NCBI GenBank assembly: GCA_026415435.1
Contig: JAOAHC010000035.1
Span: 1-64,000 of the forward strand
Origin: Clostridia bacterium
GTDB taxonomy: Bacteria > Bacillota > Clostridia > TANB77 > CAG-465
DNA length: 64,000 nucleotides
Reading direction: 5' to 3'
Translations under genes and position numbers: made by a program
Shown: piece after piece, positions 16,875 to 24,591 of the stretch
Position numbering within the stretch: the stretch's first letter is position 1
How the letters are laid out: each line of letters opens with the position of its first letter
The notes under the pieces: model-generated
Seen by the model: the letters and a program-made list of their open reading frames with translations, nothing else
Told to the model about the DNA's origin: nothing
Database searches by the model: none

Positions 16875-16904
16875 ATATTGTACAAATGAAAAGGAGTTTT
16901 GTGT

Positions 16905-17252
16905 ATGGGTAGAAGTTATTACGTACCTCGTAGTGTAAAGGGTGAATCTAGAATATTATATATATTTACTATCAAGTCTTTTATTACCACAGTGTTAATA
17001 GGCCTTATAGGTGCAGGAATATGGTACATAGGCGGTTACTTCGGAATGGGATTTTTAATAGGTGCTATAATAACAGGTATTTTTGGAGTAATAGGTTATG
17101 TGTTCGGAGCTGTTAGTATACCTGATGTTCCAGCAATGGGAGTACTTAGAAAAGCCGGTGGAGAAAATATAAGTGACATTGTACTTAGACTTATAACTTT
17201 CAGAGGAAGAAAGAAGATATATATGTATAATCACAAAAGGGGGATAAAGTAA
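16905..17252 (+). CDS. PrgI/VirB3-like membrane protein
   Basis: A 115-residue protein with two central hydrophobic helices (about 21-43 and 47-67). The N-terminal 'YYVPRSVKGESRILYIFTIKSF' and the C-terminal basic tail fit the PrgI family, the Gram-positive counterpart of VirB3 that associates with the VirB4 ATPase. The start is ATG 16905 (nine bases after AAAGGAG); a TTG at 16899 sits too close to it. The gene order PrgI then VirB4 is the usual one in Gram-positive and Patescibacteria type IV systems. The Ile/Gly-rich helices have no charged residues. Confidence 0.78.
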   Translation: MGRSYYVPRSVKGESRILYIFTIKSFITTVLIGLIGAGIWYIGGYFGMGFLIGAIITGIFGVIGYVFGAVSIPDVPAMGVLRKAGGENISDIVLRLITFRGRKKIYMYNHKRGIK

Positions 17253-17253
17253 T

Positions 17254-18594
17254 ATGTTAGAATTAATATTACCTTTAATTGTATTAGGATTTGTTTTACT
17301 TGTAGGAGCTATAGCCCTACTTGTAGTTAGAAAAAAGACTGATAGTCGTAGCACAAAAAAAGATGGTAAATCAAGCGCAAATGTTTCTTCTCAAGAGGAT
17401 AACTCACATTCATATAAAAAATCAAATGCGTCAAATATACATAAGGATGATATATTTAAATTTATGGAATTTGATAAGATAATGGATGATATGGTTGTAC
17501 AAAGTAATGGTACTAAGTATACAATGGCAATTAAATGTAAAGGTATAAATTACGATTTGATGTCTGAAGTAGAACAACTTGCAGTGGAAGAAGGATTTAT
17601 TACTTTCTTAAATACAATTAGATTCCCAATACAAATATATGTACAGGCACAAAATATTGACCTTAAAAAGAGTGTAAAAATATATAATGATAGACTTGTA
17701 GACGTAAGAAATCAATTTGAAGAGATAAATGAAAGATATAACAGAGCTGTAAATTCACTTGATTCAACAGATGAAGAAATAAAAGTGTTAGAAAGAGAAA
17801 GAACAAGTATACAAAATGTATTAGAATATGCAACTGATATAGTAAGATATGTTGAAAAGCTAAGCTTAAATAAAAGTTTGTTACAAAGAAACTTTTATGT
17901 TTTGGTTTCATATCACTCTTCTGAAATAACAGCATCATCTAATTTTAAACAAGATGAAATAACTAGTATTTGTTACAATGAACTATATACTAGAGCACAG
18001 TCTGTAATAAGTGCTTTATCTGCATGTTCTGTGAGTGGTACAGTTTTGAATTCTAACCAATTAGCAGAGTTATTGTACTCATCATATAACAGAGATGATA
18101 AAAACTATTTAAGTATAGAACAAGCTTTAGAGGCTGGGTTCTACAGATTGTATTCTACTTCAAAAGATGCATTTGATAAAAGAAATGAATTAATTAAATC
18201 AACTATTGAAGAAGAAGCAAGAATAAGAGCTACAGAAGCATTACGTAAAGCAATTGAAGAAGGATCATATACTACAAAGGAAATGCTAGAAGAAGAATAT
18301 GACGAAGAAGTGAGTAAAAGAGCTATTGATCTTGTAAAAAACCAAAAAGTAAGTGAAGATATAAAAACAAAAGCTAAGAAAACTATAATTGAAGAATATA
18401 GAGAAGAAAAAAGAAAAAGAGTTGCAAAAAAAGAATTGCAAGAAAAGCCTAAACAAGAAGCTGAAAATAGCAGTTCTAATTTAGAAGAAAATAATATAAA
18501 TAATGATACAAATGAAGAACAAATAAATGGTGCAAGTAATGAAAATATAGTTACAAATAAAAAACCAGATGAATCAGATGATTCTATTGTTTAA
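17254..18594 (+). CDS. VirB4 N-domain-like accessory protein
   Basis: A 446-residue protein that begins with one transmembrane helix (residues about 3-27) and a Ser-rich linker. Residues about 65-260 resemble the N-terminal domain of TraC/VirB4 ATPases ('DDMVVQSNGTKYTMAIKCKG', 'NTIRFPIQIYVQAQNID', then a coiled coil and 'LQRNFYVLVSY'). No Walker motifs occur. The C-terminal 150 residues are a strongly charged helical stretch ending in a Glu/Asn-rich disordered tail. It starts one base after the PrgI-like stop and ends 21 bases before VirB4. It probably forms a membrane-bound partner of VirB4; that is inference. Confidence 0.7.
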   Translation: MLELILPLIVLGFVLLVGAIALLVVRKKTDSRSTKKDGKSSANVSSQEDNSHSYKKSNASNIHKDDIFKFMEFDKIMDDMVVQSNGTKYTMAIKCKGINYDLMSEVEQLAVEEGFITFLNTIRFPIQIYVQAQNIDLKKSVKIYNDRLVDVRNQFEEINERYNRAVNSLDSTDEEIKVLERERTSIQNVLEYATDIVRYVEKLSLNKSLLQRNFYVLVSYHSSEITASSNFKQDEITSICYNELYTRAQSVISALSACSVSGTVLNSNQLAELLYSSYNRDDKNYLSIEQALEAGFYRLYSTSKDAFDKRNELIKSTIEEEARIRATEALRKAIEEGSYTTKEMLEEEYDEEVSKRAIDLVKNQKVSEDIKTKAKKTIIEEYREEKRKRVAKKELQEKPKQEAENSSSNLEENNINNDTNEEQINGASNENIVTNKKPDESDDSIV

Positions 18595-18615
18595 ATAAAT
18601 TAGGGGGATTAAAAG

Positions 18616-20598
18616 ATGAAAAATAGAGATAAATCAAATAAAGGTTCTTTAAATCAAGCAAATGTACAAAATGTTGATATTATAAAAGCTGATTCTTTAG
18701 AAGAATCGTCTCTTAAACTTAATCAATCAAATCTGAAAGATTTGCTAGCCCCTTCTGGCATAGATGCATCACACTATGATTATCTAGAAATATTTTCTAA
18801 GATTTCAAGATATGCGCGTACATTCTATATTACGGCACTTCCAAGACAAGCTACTTTCCCATACTTTTTATCAGGTATATATGATTTTGGTGATGTAAAT
18901 ACTTCTGTATATATTAATCCAATATCTGAAACAGTATCTCAAAATGAACTAAATAAAACTATTGTTGAACTTCAATCTGAAAGATATGTTGCACATGATA
19001 GAGGCGATATAAACAGAGAGGCAGTTCTTTCAACAAAACAAGCAGAAGCAGAAAGCCTAAGAGATCAAATAGCTGCAGGATATAATAAACTTTTTGATGC
19101 TACTATAATTTGTACTTTGTTCGCTTATTCAAAAGATGAGCTTGATAAGTATTCAGAACTTCTTGCAATGGAGGCTTCAAAAAACCTTATAAGCTTAAAA
19201 ACTGCATGGGCATTACAAGAAGAAGGTTTTAAATCAAATATGCCTCTTAACTCAAATAAGATAACAAGAAAACATACTTTTGATAGAGGATCAATGGCGA
19301 CTGTATTTCCATTTGTTAGTGCAGATGCAGGTCATGAAATAGGAGTACCAATAGGGATAAACAAGCAAACAGGATTACCTCTAATATTTGACAACTTTAG
19401 CAGTAAGCTTACAAACTATAACATGATTATATTTGGAAAGTCTGGTGCTGGTAAATCAGTAACAATTAAGACAATTATGGCAAGATCAGCACTTTTAATG
19501 GGTGTGGAAAATCTTGTACTTGATGCTGAAGGTGAATATGTTGTAGTTGCTGAAGCTTTAAGGGGAATAAATATAAATATAAGTCCAACAAGTAATACAA
19601 TAATAAATATATTCGATGTAGAGCCTGAGTTAGTAAAGGATGAAATTACAGGAAAAGAAAGATATACATTAAATATAGAAAATAAAGTTGAAGACGTAAC
19701 CCAAGCATTACTTACAATGGCTAGAGGTTCAACAAAGAGTGAAGAAGTTAATGAGCTTACAAAACAAATTATAAGTGAAATAGTTGCTGAAGAATATGCT
19801 CAATTTGGAATTACAAATAATCCAGATTCTATATATGAAAATGCAGATAGTGAAAATAATGTTGGTAGAATAAAAAAAATTATGCCTACAATAGGTTCTT
19901 GGTATGATAGACTAGAAGTTAAAACACGTGAAAATGATAACCAAACATATACTTTCCATTATAATTATCTTACAAAGGTTATGAAACAATATTGTAGAAA
20001 ATTTGAAGGACAAATGGCATATTTTGATGGACAATCTACTTTTGAATTACAAGATGGATCACTATTTATAAATATAAATATATCTCAACTAGAAGAAAGA
20101 TTTGCAAGACCACTTGCACAACAAATTCTTCTATCGTGGATATGGGAAAAATACGTAAAGAAAAATAGTGAAGATAAAACAAGAGCAAGAAGAAAAAGGG
20201 TTCTTGTAGATGAAGCATGGATGCTACTTGCTTATCCAGAAGCTGTTGACTTCTTAAATACAATGGCAAGAAGAGCTAGAAAGAGAAATGTATCTCTTAC
20301 AGTTGTTTCTCAAAAATTCCAAGATTTCTATGAAAGAAAAGAAGCGCAAGCCGTTCTTACATCAGCGGAAACTAAGCTTTTCTTGGCACAAGATAAATCT
20401 GAAATAGAATATCTGAAAGAAGTATTTAAATTAAGTGAAGGTGAGTCTGATTTCCTACTTACTTGTTCAAGAGGAGAAGGATTAATTAGAATAGGCTATG
20501 AATCAGCAGTAATTATGATAAAACCTACACAAAAAGAGTTTGAGTTTGTTGAGACAAATTTAACAAAAATAATAGAGATGAAAAAGAATAATTATTAA
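18616..20598 (+). CDS. VirB4-like conjugation ATPase
   Basis: A 660-residue cytosolic AAA-type ATPase that powers assembly or transfer in type IV systems. The N-terminal domain contains 'RTFYITALPRQATFPYFLSG'. The motor domain has Walker A GKSGAGKS (residues 274-281), 'NLVLDAEGEY', Walker B 'RVLVDEAWMLL' (Asp532, Glu533) and 'LTVVSQKFQDF'. Length and motif order match VirB4/TrsE/TraE. It is the strongest evidence that the locus is a type IV machine. No second ATPase (VirD4 or VirB11) is present in the window, so substrate recruitment must work differently or be encoded elsewhere. Confidence 0.93.
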   Translation: MKNRDKSNKGSLNQANVQNVDIIKADSLEESSLKLNQSNLKDLLAPSGIDASHYDYLEIFSKISRYARTFYITALPRQATFPYFLSGIYDFGDVNTSVYINPISETVSQNELNKTIVELQSERYVAHDRGDINREAVLSTKQAEAESLRDQIAAGYNKLFDATIICTLFAYSKDELDKYSELLAMEASKNLISLKTAWALQEEGFKSNMPLNSNKITRKHTFDRGSMATVFPFVSADAGHEIGVPIGINKQTGLPLIFDNFSSKLTNYNMIIFGKSGAGKSVTIKTIMARSALLMGVENLVLDAEGEYVVVAEALRGININISPTSNTIINIFDVEPELVKDEITGKERYTLNIENKVEDVTQALLTMARGSTKSEEVNELTKQIISEIVAEEYAQFGITNNPDSIYENADSENNVGRIKKIMPTIGSWYDRLEVKTRENDNQTYTFHYNYLTKVMKQYCRKFEGQMAYFDGQSTFELQDGSLFININISQLEERFARPLAQQILLSWIWEKYVKKNSEDKTRARRKRVLVDEAWMLLAYPEAVDFLNTMARRARKRNVSLTVVSQKFQDFYERKEAQAVLTSAETKLFLAQDKSEIEYLKEVFKLSEGESDFLLTCSRGEGLIRIGYESAVIMIKPTQKEFEFVETNLTKIIEMKKNNY

Positions 20599-20614
20599 TC
20601 GACGGGGTGATTAA

Positions 20615-23140
20615 ATGAAAATAAATAAGTATTTAAAAGTAATAATAATTGTAGTTTTAGTTGTAGCAATAATAATGAGTCGAGGTAATATTTATGCGGC
20701 TGTAAATACTAATTATGGTAATGGAGTAGCAACAGTAGATGATGCTTCTGTTAATGCTGCTACAAAAGATAATGCACTACTTCAACCGCTTGCAGCTTTA
20801 ATATATTTTTTTGGTTTAATAATAGAAAAAATACTAGGTGCTCTATCAAATATGGTTACTGGAGCTACTGTGTTTCCGTGGGCTGATATGATACTATTTA
20901 ATGCAGTTCCACTACTTGATGTAAACTTTATAAATCCATCAGCAAATACTCTTATGTTTGATTTAAGTGGAATTATAAGAAGTATATATTTTACTATATT
21001 GTCACTTTCTATAGTGTTTTTTGGAATAGCAGTAATTGTTATGGCAATAAAACTTCTAACTACTGCAATTGCATCTGAAAAAGCAAAATATAAAGAAGCA
21101 ATAACAAATTGGCTTTTTGCATTAGTACTTCTATTTACAATTCACTATTTTATATCTTTCGTATTTTTTGCTAATGAAAAAATGGTTGAAGTTGCAGGTG
21201 AAATTGCAACGAATGCAGTTGCTGGCAAAAAATTAGAAATGAATTTAGATGATCAGGTAAAGAGTGTAAAGGATATGATTGATGCAACTTCAACACTTTT
21301 TGTCAGTGAGGATGAAAAAAATGAAGTTAAGGGATTAATAGAGAATAAATATAATAGAACAATATTAGAAAAATACCTAGCCTATGGAAAAGAGAGTCCT
21401 TTAGTTAACAATCTTACACCTTATCAAGGTACAGGGTTTTGGGATGGTTTTGGTGCTTTTTTTACTACTTCAGGTAAGAGGGATACTATTGAGGGTATAA
21501 AGGATTTATTAAAAAGTATAAATAGTATTTCTCTAACTAATATTGAATGGATGAACGATGCTGAAAAGCTTTCAAAATTATACGGTAATTCTAAAGATGA
21601 TAATTTAGTTAAAGAATACACAAATAATGTGAATACATACTTTGCGACTTATCCCCAACTTAAAGAGGTATTTATATCAGAACAAACTATGTCAGCACAT
21701 GGCTATGCTGTTACAAATTACTATTTTTCTGAAGATAGAGTTACTGCAATGAAGGAATATTATAATTTAGCTAAAACATATGATGGTTTGAAAAATGGAA
21801 AAGCAACTGATGTTATAATGCCAATAGCGACACTTGCTGATTATTTTAGAAAATCAGCACTTGTTGCGAAAGAAGGTGCAATTGTTGCAACAAAAAATAG
21901 CGTTGAAAATTCTATAATGTATACAATATTTGTTGCACAATCACTACTATTTTTCTTTGCATATGTAAAAAGATTATTCTATATAATAATATTAGCTATA
22001 ATGGCACCTATAATGGTAGTATATGACTTTATAAATAAAAGCGTAGCGTCGAAAGCGGGAGGATTTTTATCGAATTGGATAAAGGAATTTTGTACACTTG
22101 TGTTTATGCAGACTTTACAAGCATTTTTACTTGCAATAGTAGTTATATTAATAGTATTTTCTGCTTCAACTTCAACAGGACAAGGTGATACATCAAGAAA
22201 TTCTTCTTTAGGAATAATTGGTATTGTTGGACTTGCTTCAATATCTAAAATGGAAGATCTTGTTAAGAAGATGATGGGAATAAAATCTGGAATAATGGAT
22301 CCATCTATGAAGGGTGGCTTAAAATCACTTATGACAGGTATGGCTATAGGTGGAATGGTTAAAAAACGTCTTGGTAACAATGTTAAAAAAGTTACTGGAG
22401 GAGTTAAAGGTTGGAAAGATGCTAACAAAGGTATGGCAAAAGAAAATAAAAGATATAATGATAAACTTGCTGCAATGGGAGTTAGTGCAGATGGTGCTGG
22501 TGAAGGAGGAGCTGGTTCTGGCGGTGCAACCGAAGGTGGTAGTATAGGTGGGACTAGTAGTAATGAATTATTAAATAGAGCTGATGAAGCGTGGAGCAGA
22601 GGGGATCATTCTGAAGGGAATAGATTACTAAATGAGTCAATTCAAGCAGAACAAAGAGAAAAGCAATCAGCCGTGGCAGCAAAAAGTCCAACTTCCGGCC
22701 AAAATGTTAAATCTAATTTTTCAGGTAAGGATATATTAGAATTACAAAAAATGCGTGAAGCTCATGAAGATAAAATTTCTGAACTTAAGAACAAAAGAGG
22801 AGAAGCTATAAAAGGTATTGCCTCTAGTGCTGTTGAAAGTGGATCTGCATTTTCTCTAGGTCTTACTGGAGCTGCACTTGGAGCTTCAACAGGCGAAATA
22901 GAAGATATGCTAAAAGGTGCCGGAGTTGGAGCAGCTATGGGAGACTGGGTAGGAGAAAAAGCTACTAATATGGGATCTTTTGCTGTTGATAAAGTAGGCG
23001 GTGGAATAAGTGGCATAAGAAATTATGATAAGATAAAACAAAAACGTGAAGATGAAAAGAAAATAAAGAAAGCACTAGAAATAAGGAAAAAGAAAGTTAA
23101 CGCTTTGCTTGATAAAATAACAGATGTGTCAGATATTTAA
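20615..23140 (+). CDS. VirB6/TrbL-like polytopic channel protein
   Basis: An 841-residue protein with a signal-like N-terminal helix, about six further hydrophobic segments, and a large outside domain between them (about residues 195-420). The helical core resembles TrbL/VirB6 inner-membrane channel subunits. From about residue 560 it is soluble: a basic region (MVKKRLGNNVKKVTGG), a Gly-rich linker (about 620-650), a helical stretch, a glycine-zipper segment (about 745-800, 'GAALGASTGEIEDMLKGAGVG' region), and a basic C-terminal helix. The very long tail is unusual and might contact the VirB4 motor or DNA. It follows virB4 by 16 bases. Confidence 0.8.
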   Translation: MKINKYLKVIIIVVLVVAIIMSRGNIYAAVNTNYGNGVATVDDASVNAATKDNALLQPLAALIYFFGLIIEKILGALSNMVTGATVFPWADMILFNAVPLLDVNFINPSANTLMFDLSGIIRSIYFTILSLSIVFFGIAVIVMAIKLLTTAIASEKAKYKEAITNWLFALVLLFTIHYFISFVFFANEKMVEVAGEIATNAVAGKKLEMNLDDQVKSVKDMIDATSTLFVSEDEKNEVKGLIENKYNRTILEKYLAYGKESPLVNNLTPYQGTGFWDGFGAFFTTSGKRDTIEGIKDLLKSINSISLTNIEWMNDAEKLSKLYGNSKDDNLVKEYTNNVNTYFATYPQLKEVFISEQTMSAHGYAVTNYYFSEDRVTAMKEYYNLAKTYDGLKNGKATDVIMPIATLADYFRKSALVAKEGAIVATKNSVENSIMYTIFVAQSLLFFFAYVKRLFYIIILAIMAPIMVVYDFINKSVASKAGGFLSNWIKEFCTLVFMQTLQAFLLAIVVILIVFSASTSTGQGDTSRNSSLGIIGIVGLASISKMEDLVKKMMGIKSGIMDPSMKGGLKSLMTGMAIGGMVKKRLGNNVKKVTGGVKGWKDANKGMAKENKRYNDKLAAMGVSADGAGEGGAGSGGATEGGSIGGTSSNELLNRADEAWSRGDHSEGNRLLNESIQAEQREKQSAVAAKSPTSGQNVKSNFSGKDILELQKMREAHEDKISELKNKRGEAIKGIASSAVESGSAFSLGLTGAALGASTGEIEDMLKGAGVGAAMGDWVGEKATNMGSFAVDKVGGGISGIRNYDKIKQKREDEKKIKKALEIRKKKVNALLDKITDVSDI

Positions 23141-23154
23141 TAAGTGGTGATAAT

Positions 23155-23703
23155 GTGGATAATTTAACTGTAAAACAAAAATATATTCTCCTTATAGTAG
23201 TATTAGTACTATTAATAGTAGGAAATGTTATATTTAAAGCTGTGTCAAATAAGAGTAATAAGATTAAGATTAATTATAAGAATGAAAATGGAGTGACTTT
23301 GGTACAAAAGTCACTCACAAATTCAGATTATAGTACTTATGTTACTTTAAATGATATCGTACAAAAATATTTTGAATCTTATTTAAATAGTAATAATAAA
23401 AATGTGTCAGCAGATTTTGTATCTTATATGGGATATTATGATGTTTTATCATCAGAATATAAGAAATATTTAAGTAAAAATAAATATTTGGATTTATCTA
23501 AACATTTTTTTGAAAGGTATTTTTCAAATTTCAAAAAACAGTATGAAAATATAAGCGATCAGAAGATTATAAATAAAATATATACCTTTGATACAGATAG
23601 ATATATTTGCTTATTGACTGACGGTAATACGGATAATTCATATTTTTTAGGTATTGAACTAAATCCAAATTACAAAACTTGGAATATTTTTTATATAGAA
23701 TAG
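23155..23703 (+). CDS. Single-span membrane protein of the type IV-like locus
   Basis: A 182-residue protein with a short cytoplasmic start, one helix (about 11-29) and an outside domain of mixed helix and strand (about 50-182). The layout and size fit VirB8/TcpC-like NTF2-fold scaffold proteins, but no diagnostic motif is visible, so VirB8 identity is only a guess. The start codon is GTG with GGTGA four bases upstream. It begins 14 bases after the VirB6-like gene and is followed 13 bases later by another single-span protein of the same plan. Confidence 0.6.
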   Translation: MDNLTVKQKYILLIVVLVLLIVGNVIFKAVSNKSNKIKINYKNENGVTLVQKSLTNSDYSTYVTLNDIVQKYFESYLNSNNKNVSADFVSYMGYYDVLSSEYKKYLSKNKYLDLSKHFFERYFSNFKKQYENISDQKIINKIYTFDTDRYICLLTDGNTDNSYFLGIELNPNYKTWNIFYIE

Positions 23704-23716
23704 AGGTAAAGTATTT

Positions 23717-24571
23717 ATGAAGTTTAGTAAGCGTATTATTAAATATTTAGTTATAATTGCATTTATTTATTTAATAGTTATGTTAGTATTATTGTCTAAT
23801 GTTTGGAGTCCTAATACTTCTAAAGTAAAAAATGTATCCAATTATAAAGAGTATACAACAGAACAAGCTGAAGAAAAATTGATGAATACTTATTTTAATA
23901 ATATATCTTCATTGATATTATCTGCTAATTCACCAGCTTTGTATAACCTATTATCAAAGGAATATATACAAAAAAATAATTTCACAGCACAAAGTTTTAA
24001 TAAATATATGCAAGATAATTTGTTTTATTTATCAAGATCAATAACATTAAATGGATATGAGGTTATAAATATTAATGGAAATAGGGTATATGCTATTAAA
24101 ATGAATATTGGTAGCACATATAAAGTAATAAACGTTATAGAAGAATATCCTTTTAAATACAGTATTGATTTTGAAAGTGATTATTCAAAATATGTAAATG
24201 GAGTATTGAATGCTGGAGATATAGCTAAATATACATCAAATGGAATATATTTTGAAGTTATAAATACAAAGAAGAATATTTCTAGTATAGAATATAAAGT
24301 TACTATAACTAATAATGATAACAATAATGTAAATATTGACTTTTTAGATATTACAACAATTGAGGCTAAAATTTTAAACTCTACTATACCATATACAGTA
24401 AGTAATATTGGAGTAAGTAGTACAAATTCAGATAATCTGATTAAAGGATCAAGTATTACTAAAAGTTTTGTTTTTGATATAGGGCTAACAAATCAAAATG
24501 ATATTATATATATTAATTTTAATAATATTGATATAGATGGTAAAATTGTAAATATATCAGTACCGATTTAA
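23717..24571 (+). CDS. Single-span membrane protein with outside NTF2/Ig-like domains
   Basis: A 284-residue protein with one N-terminal helix (about 10-30). Residues about 45-155 look like an NTF2-like domain ('YFNNISSLILSANSPALYNLLSKEY', then 'GYEVININGNRVYAIKMNIG'), as in VirB8/TcpC. Residues about 170-284 form a beta-rich, DUF-like immunoglobulin fold ('FEVINTKKNISSIEYKVTITNN'). Similar two-part proteins occur beside Gram-positive type IV genes. The stop codon overlaps the AGAAAGGAGG ribosome binding site of the next gene. Scaffold function in the wall space is inference. Confidence 0.6.
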   Translation: MKFSKRIIKYLVIIAFIYLIVMLVLLSNVWSPNTSKVKNVSNYKEYTTEQAEEKLMNTYFNNISSLILSANSPALYNLLSKEYIQKNNFTAQSFNKYMQDNLFYLSRSITLNGYEVININGNRVYAIKMNIGSTYKVINVIEEYPFKYSIDFESDYSKYVNGVLNAGDIAKYTSNGIYFEVINTKKNISSIEYKVTITNNDNNNVNIDFLDITTIEAKILNSTIPYTVSNIGVSSTNSDNLIKGSSITKSFVFDIGLTNQNDIIYINFNNIDIDGKIVNISVPI

Positions 24572-24591
24572 GAAAGGAGGCATACCTGAAT

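Noticed and set aside
21979..22428. 149-residue minus-strand reading frame inside the VirB6-like gene
   Set aside because: It is antisense to a supported gene, Pro/Ile/Thr-rich as expected from the complement of Gly/Asn/Lys codons, and lacks a ribosome binding site.
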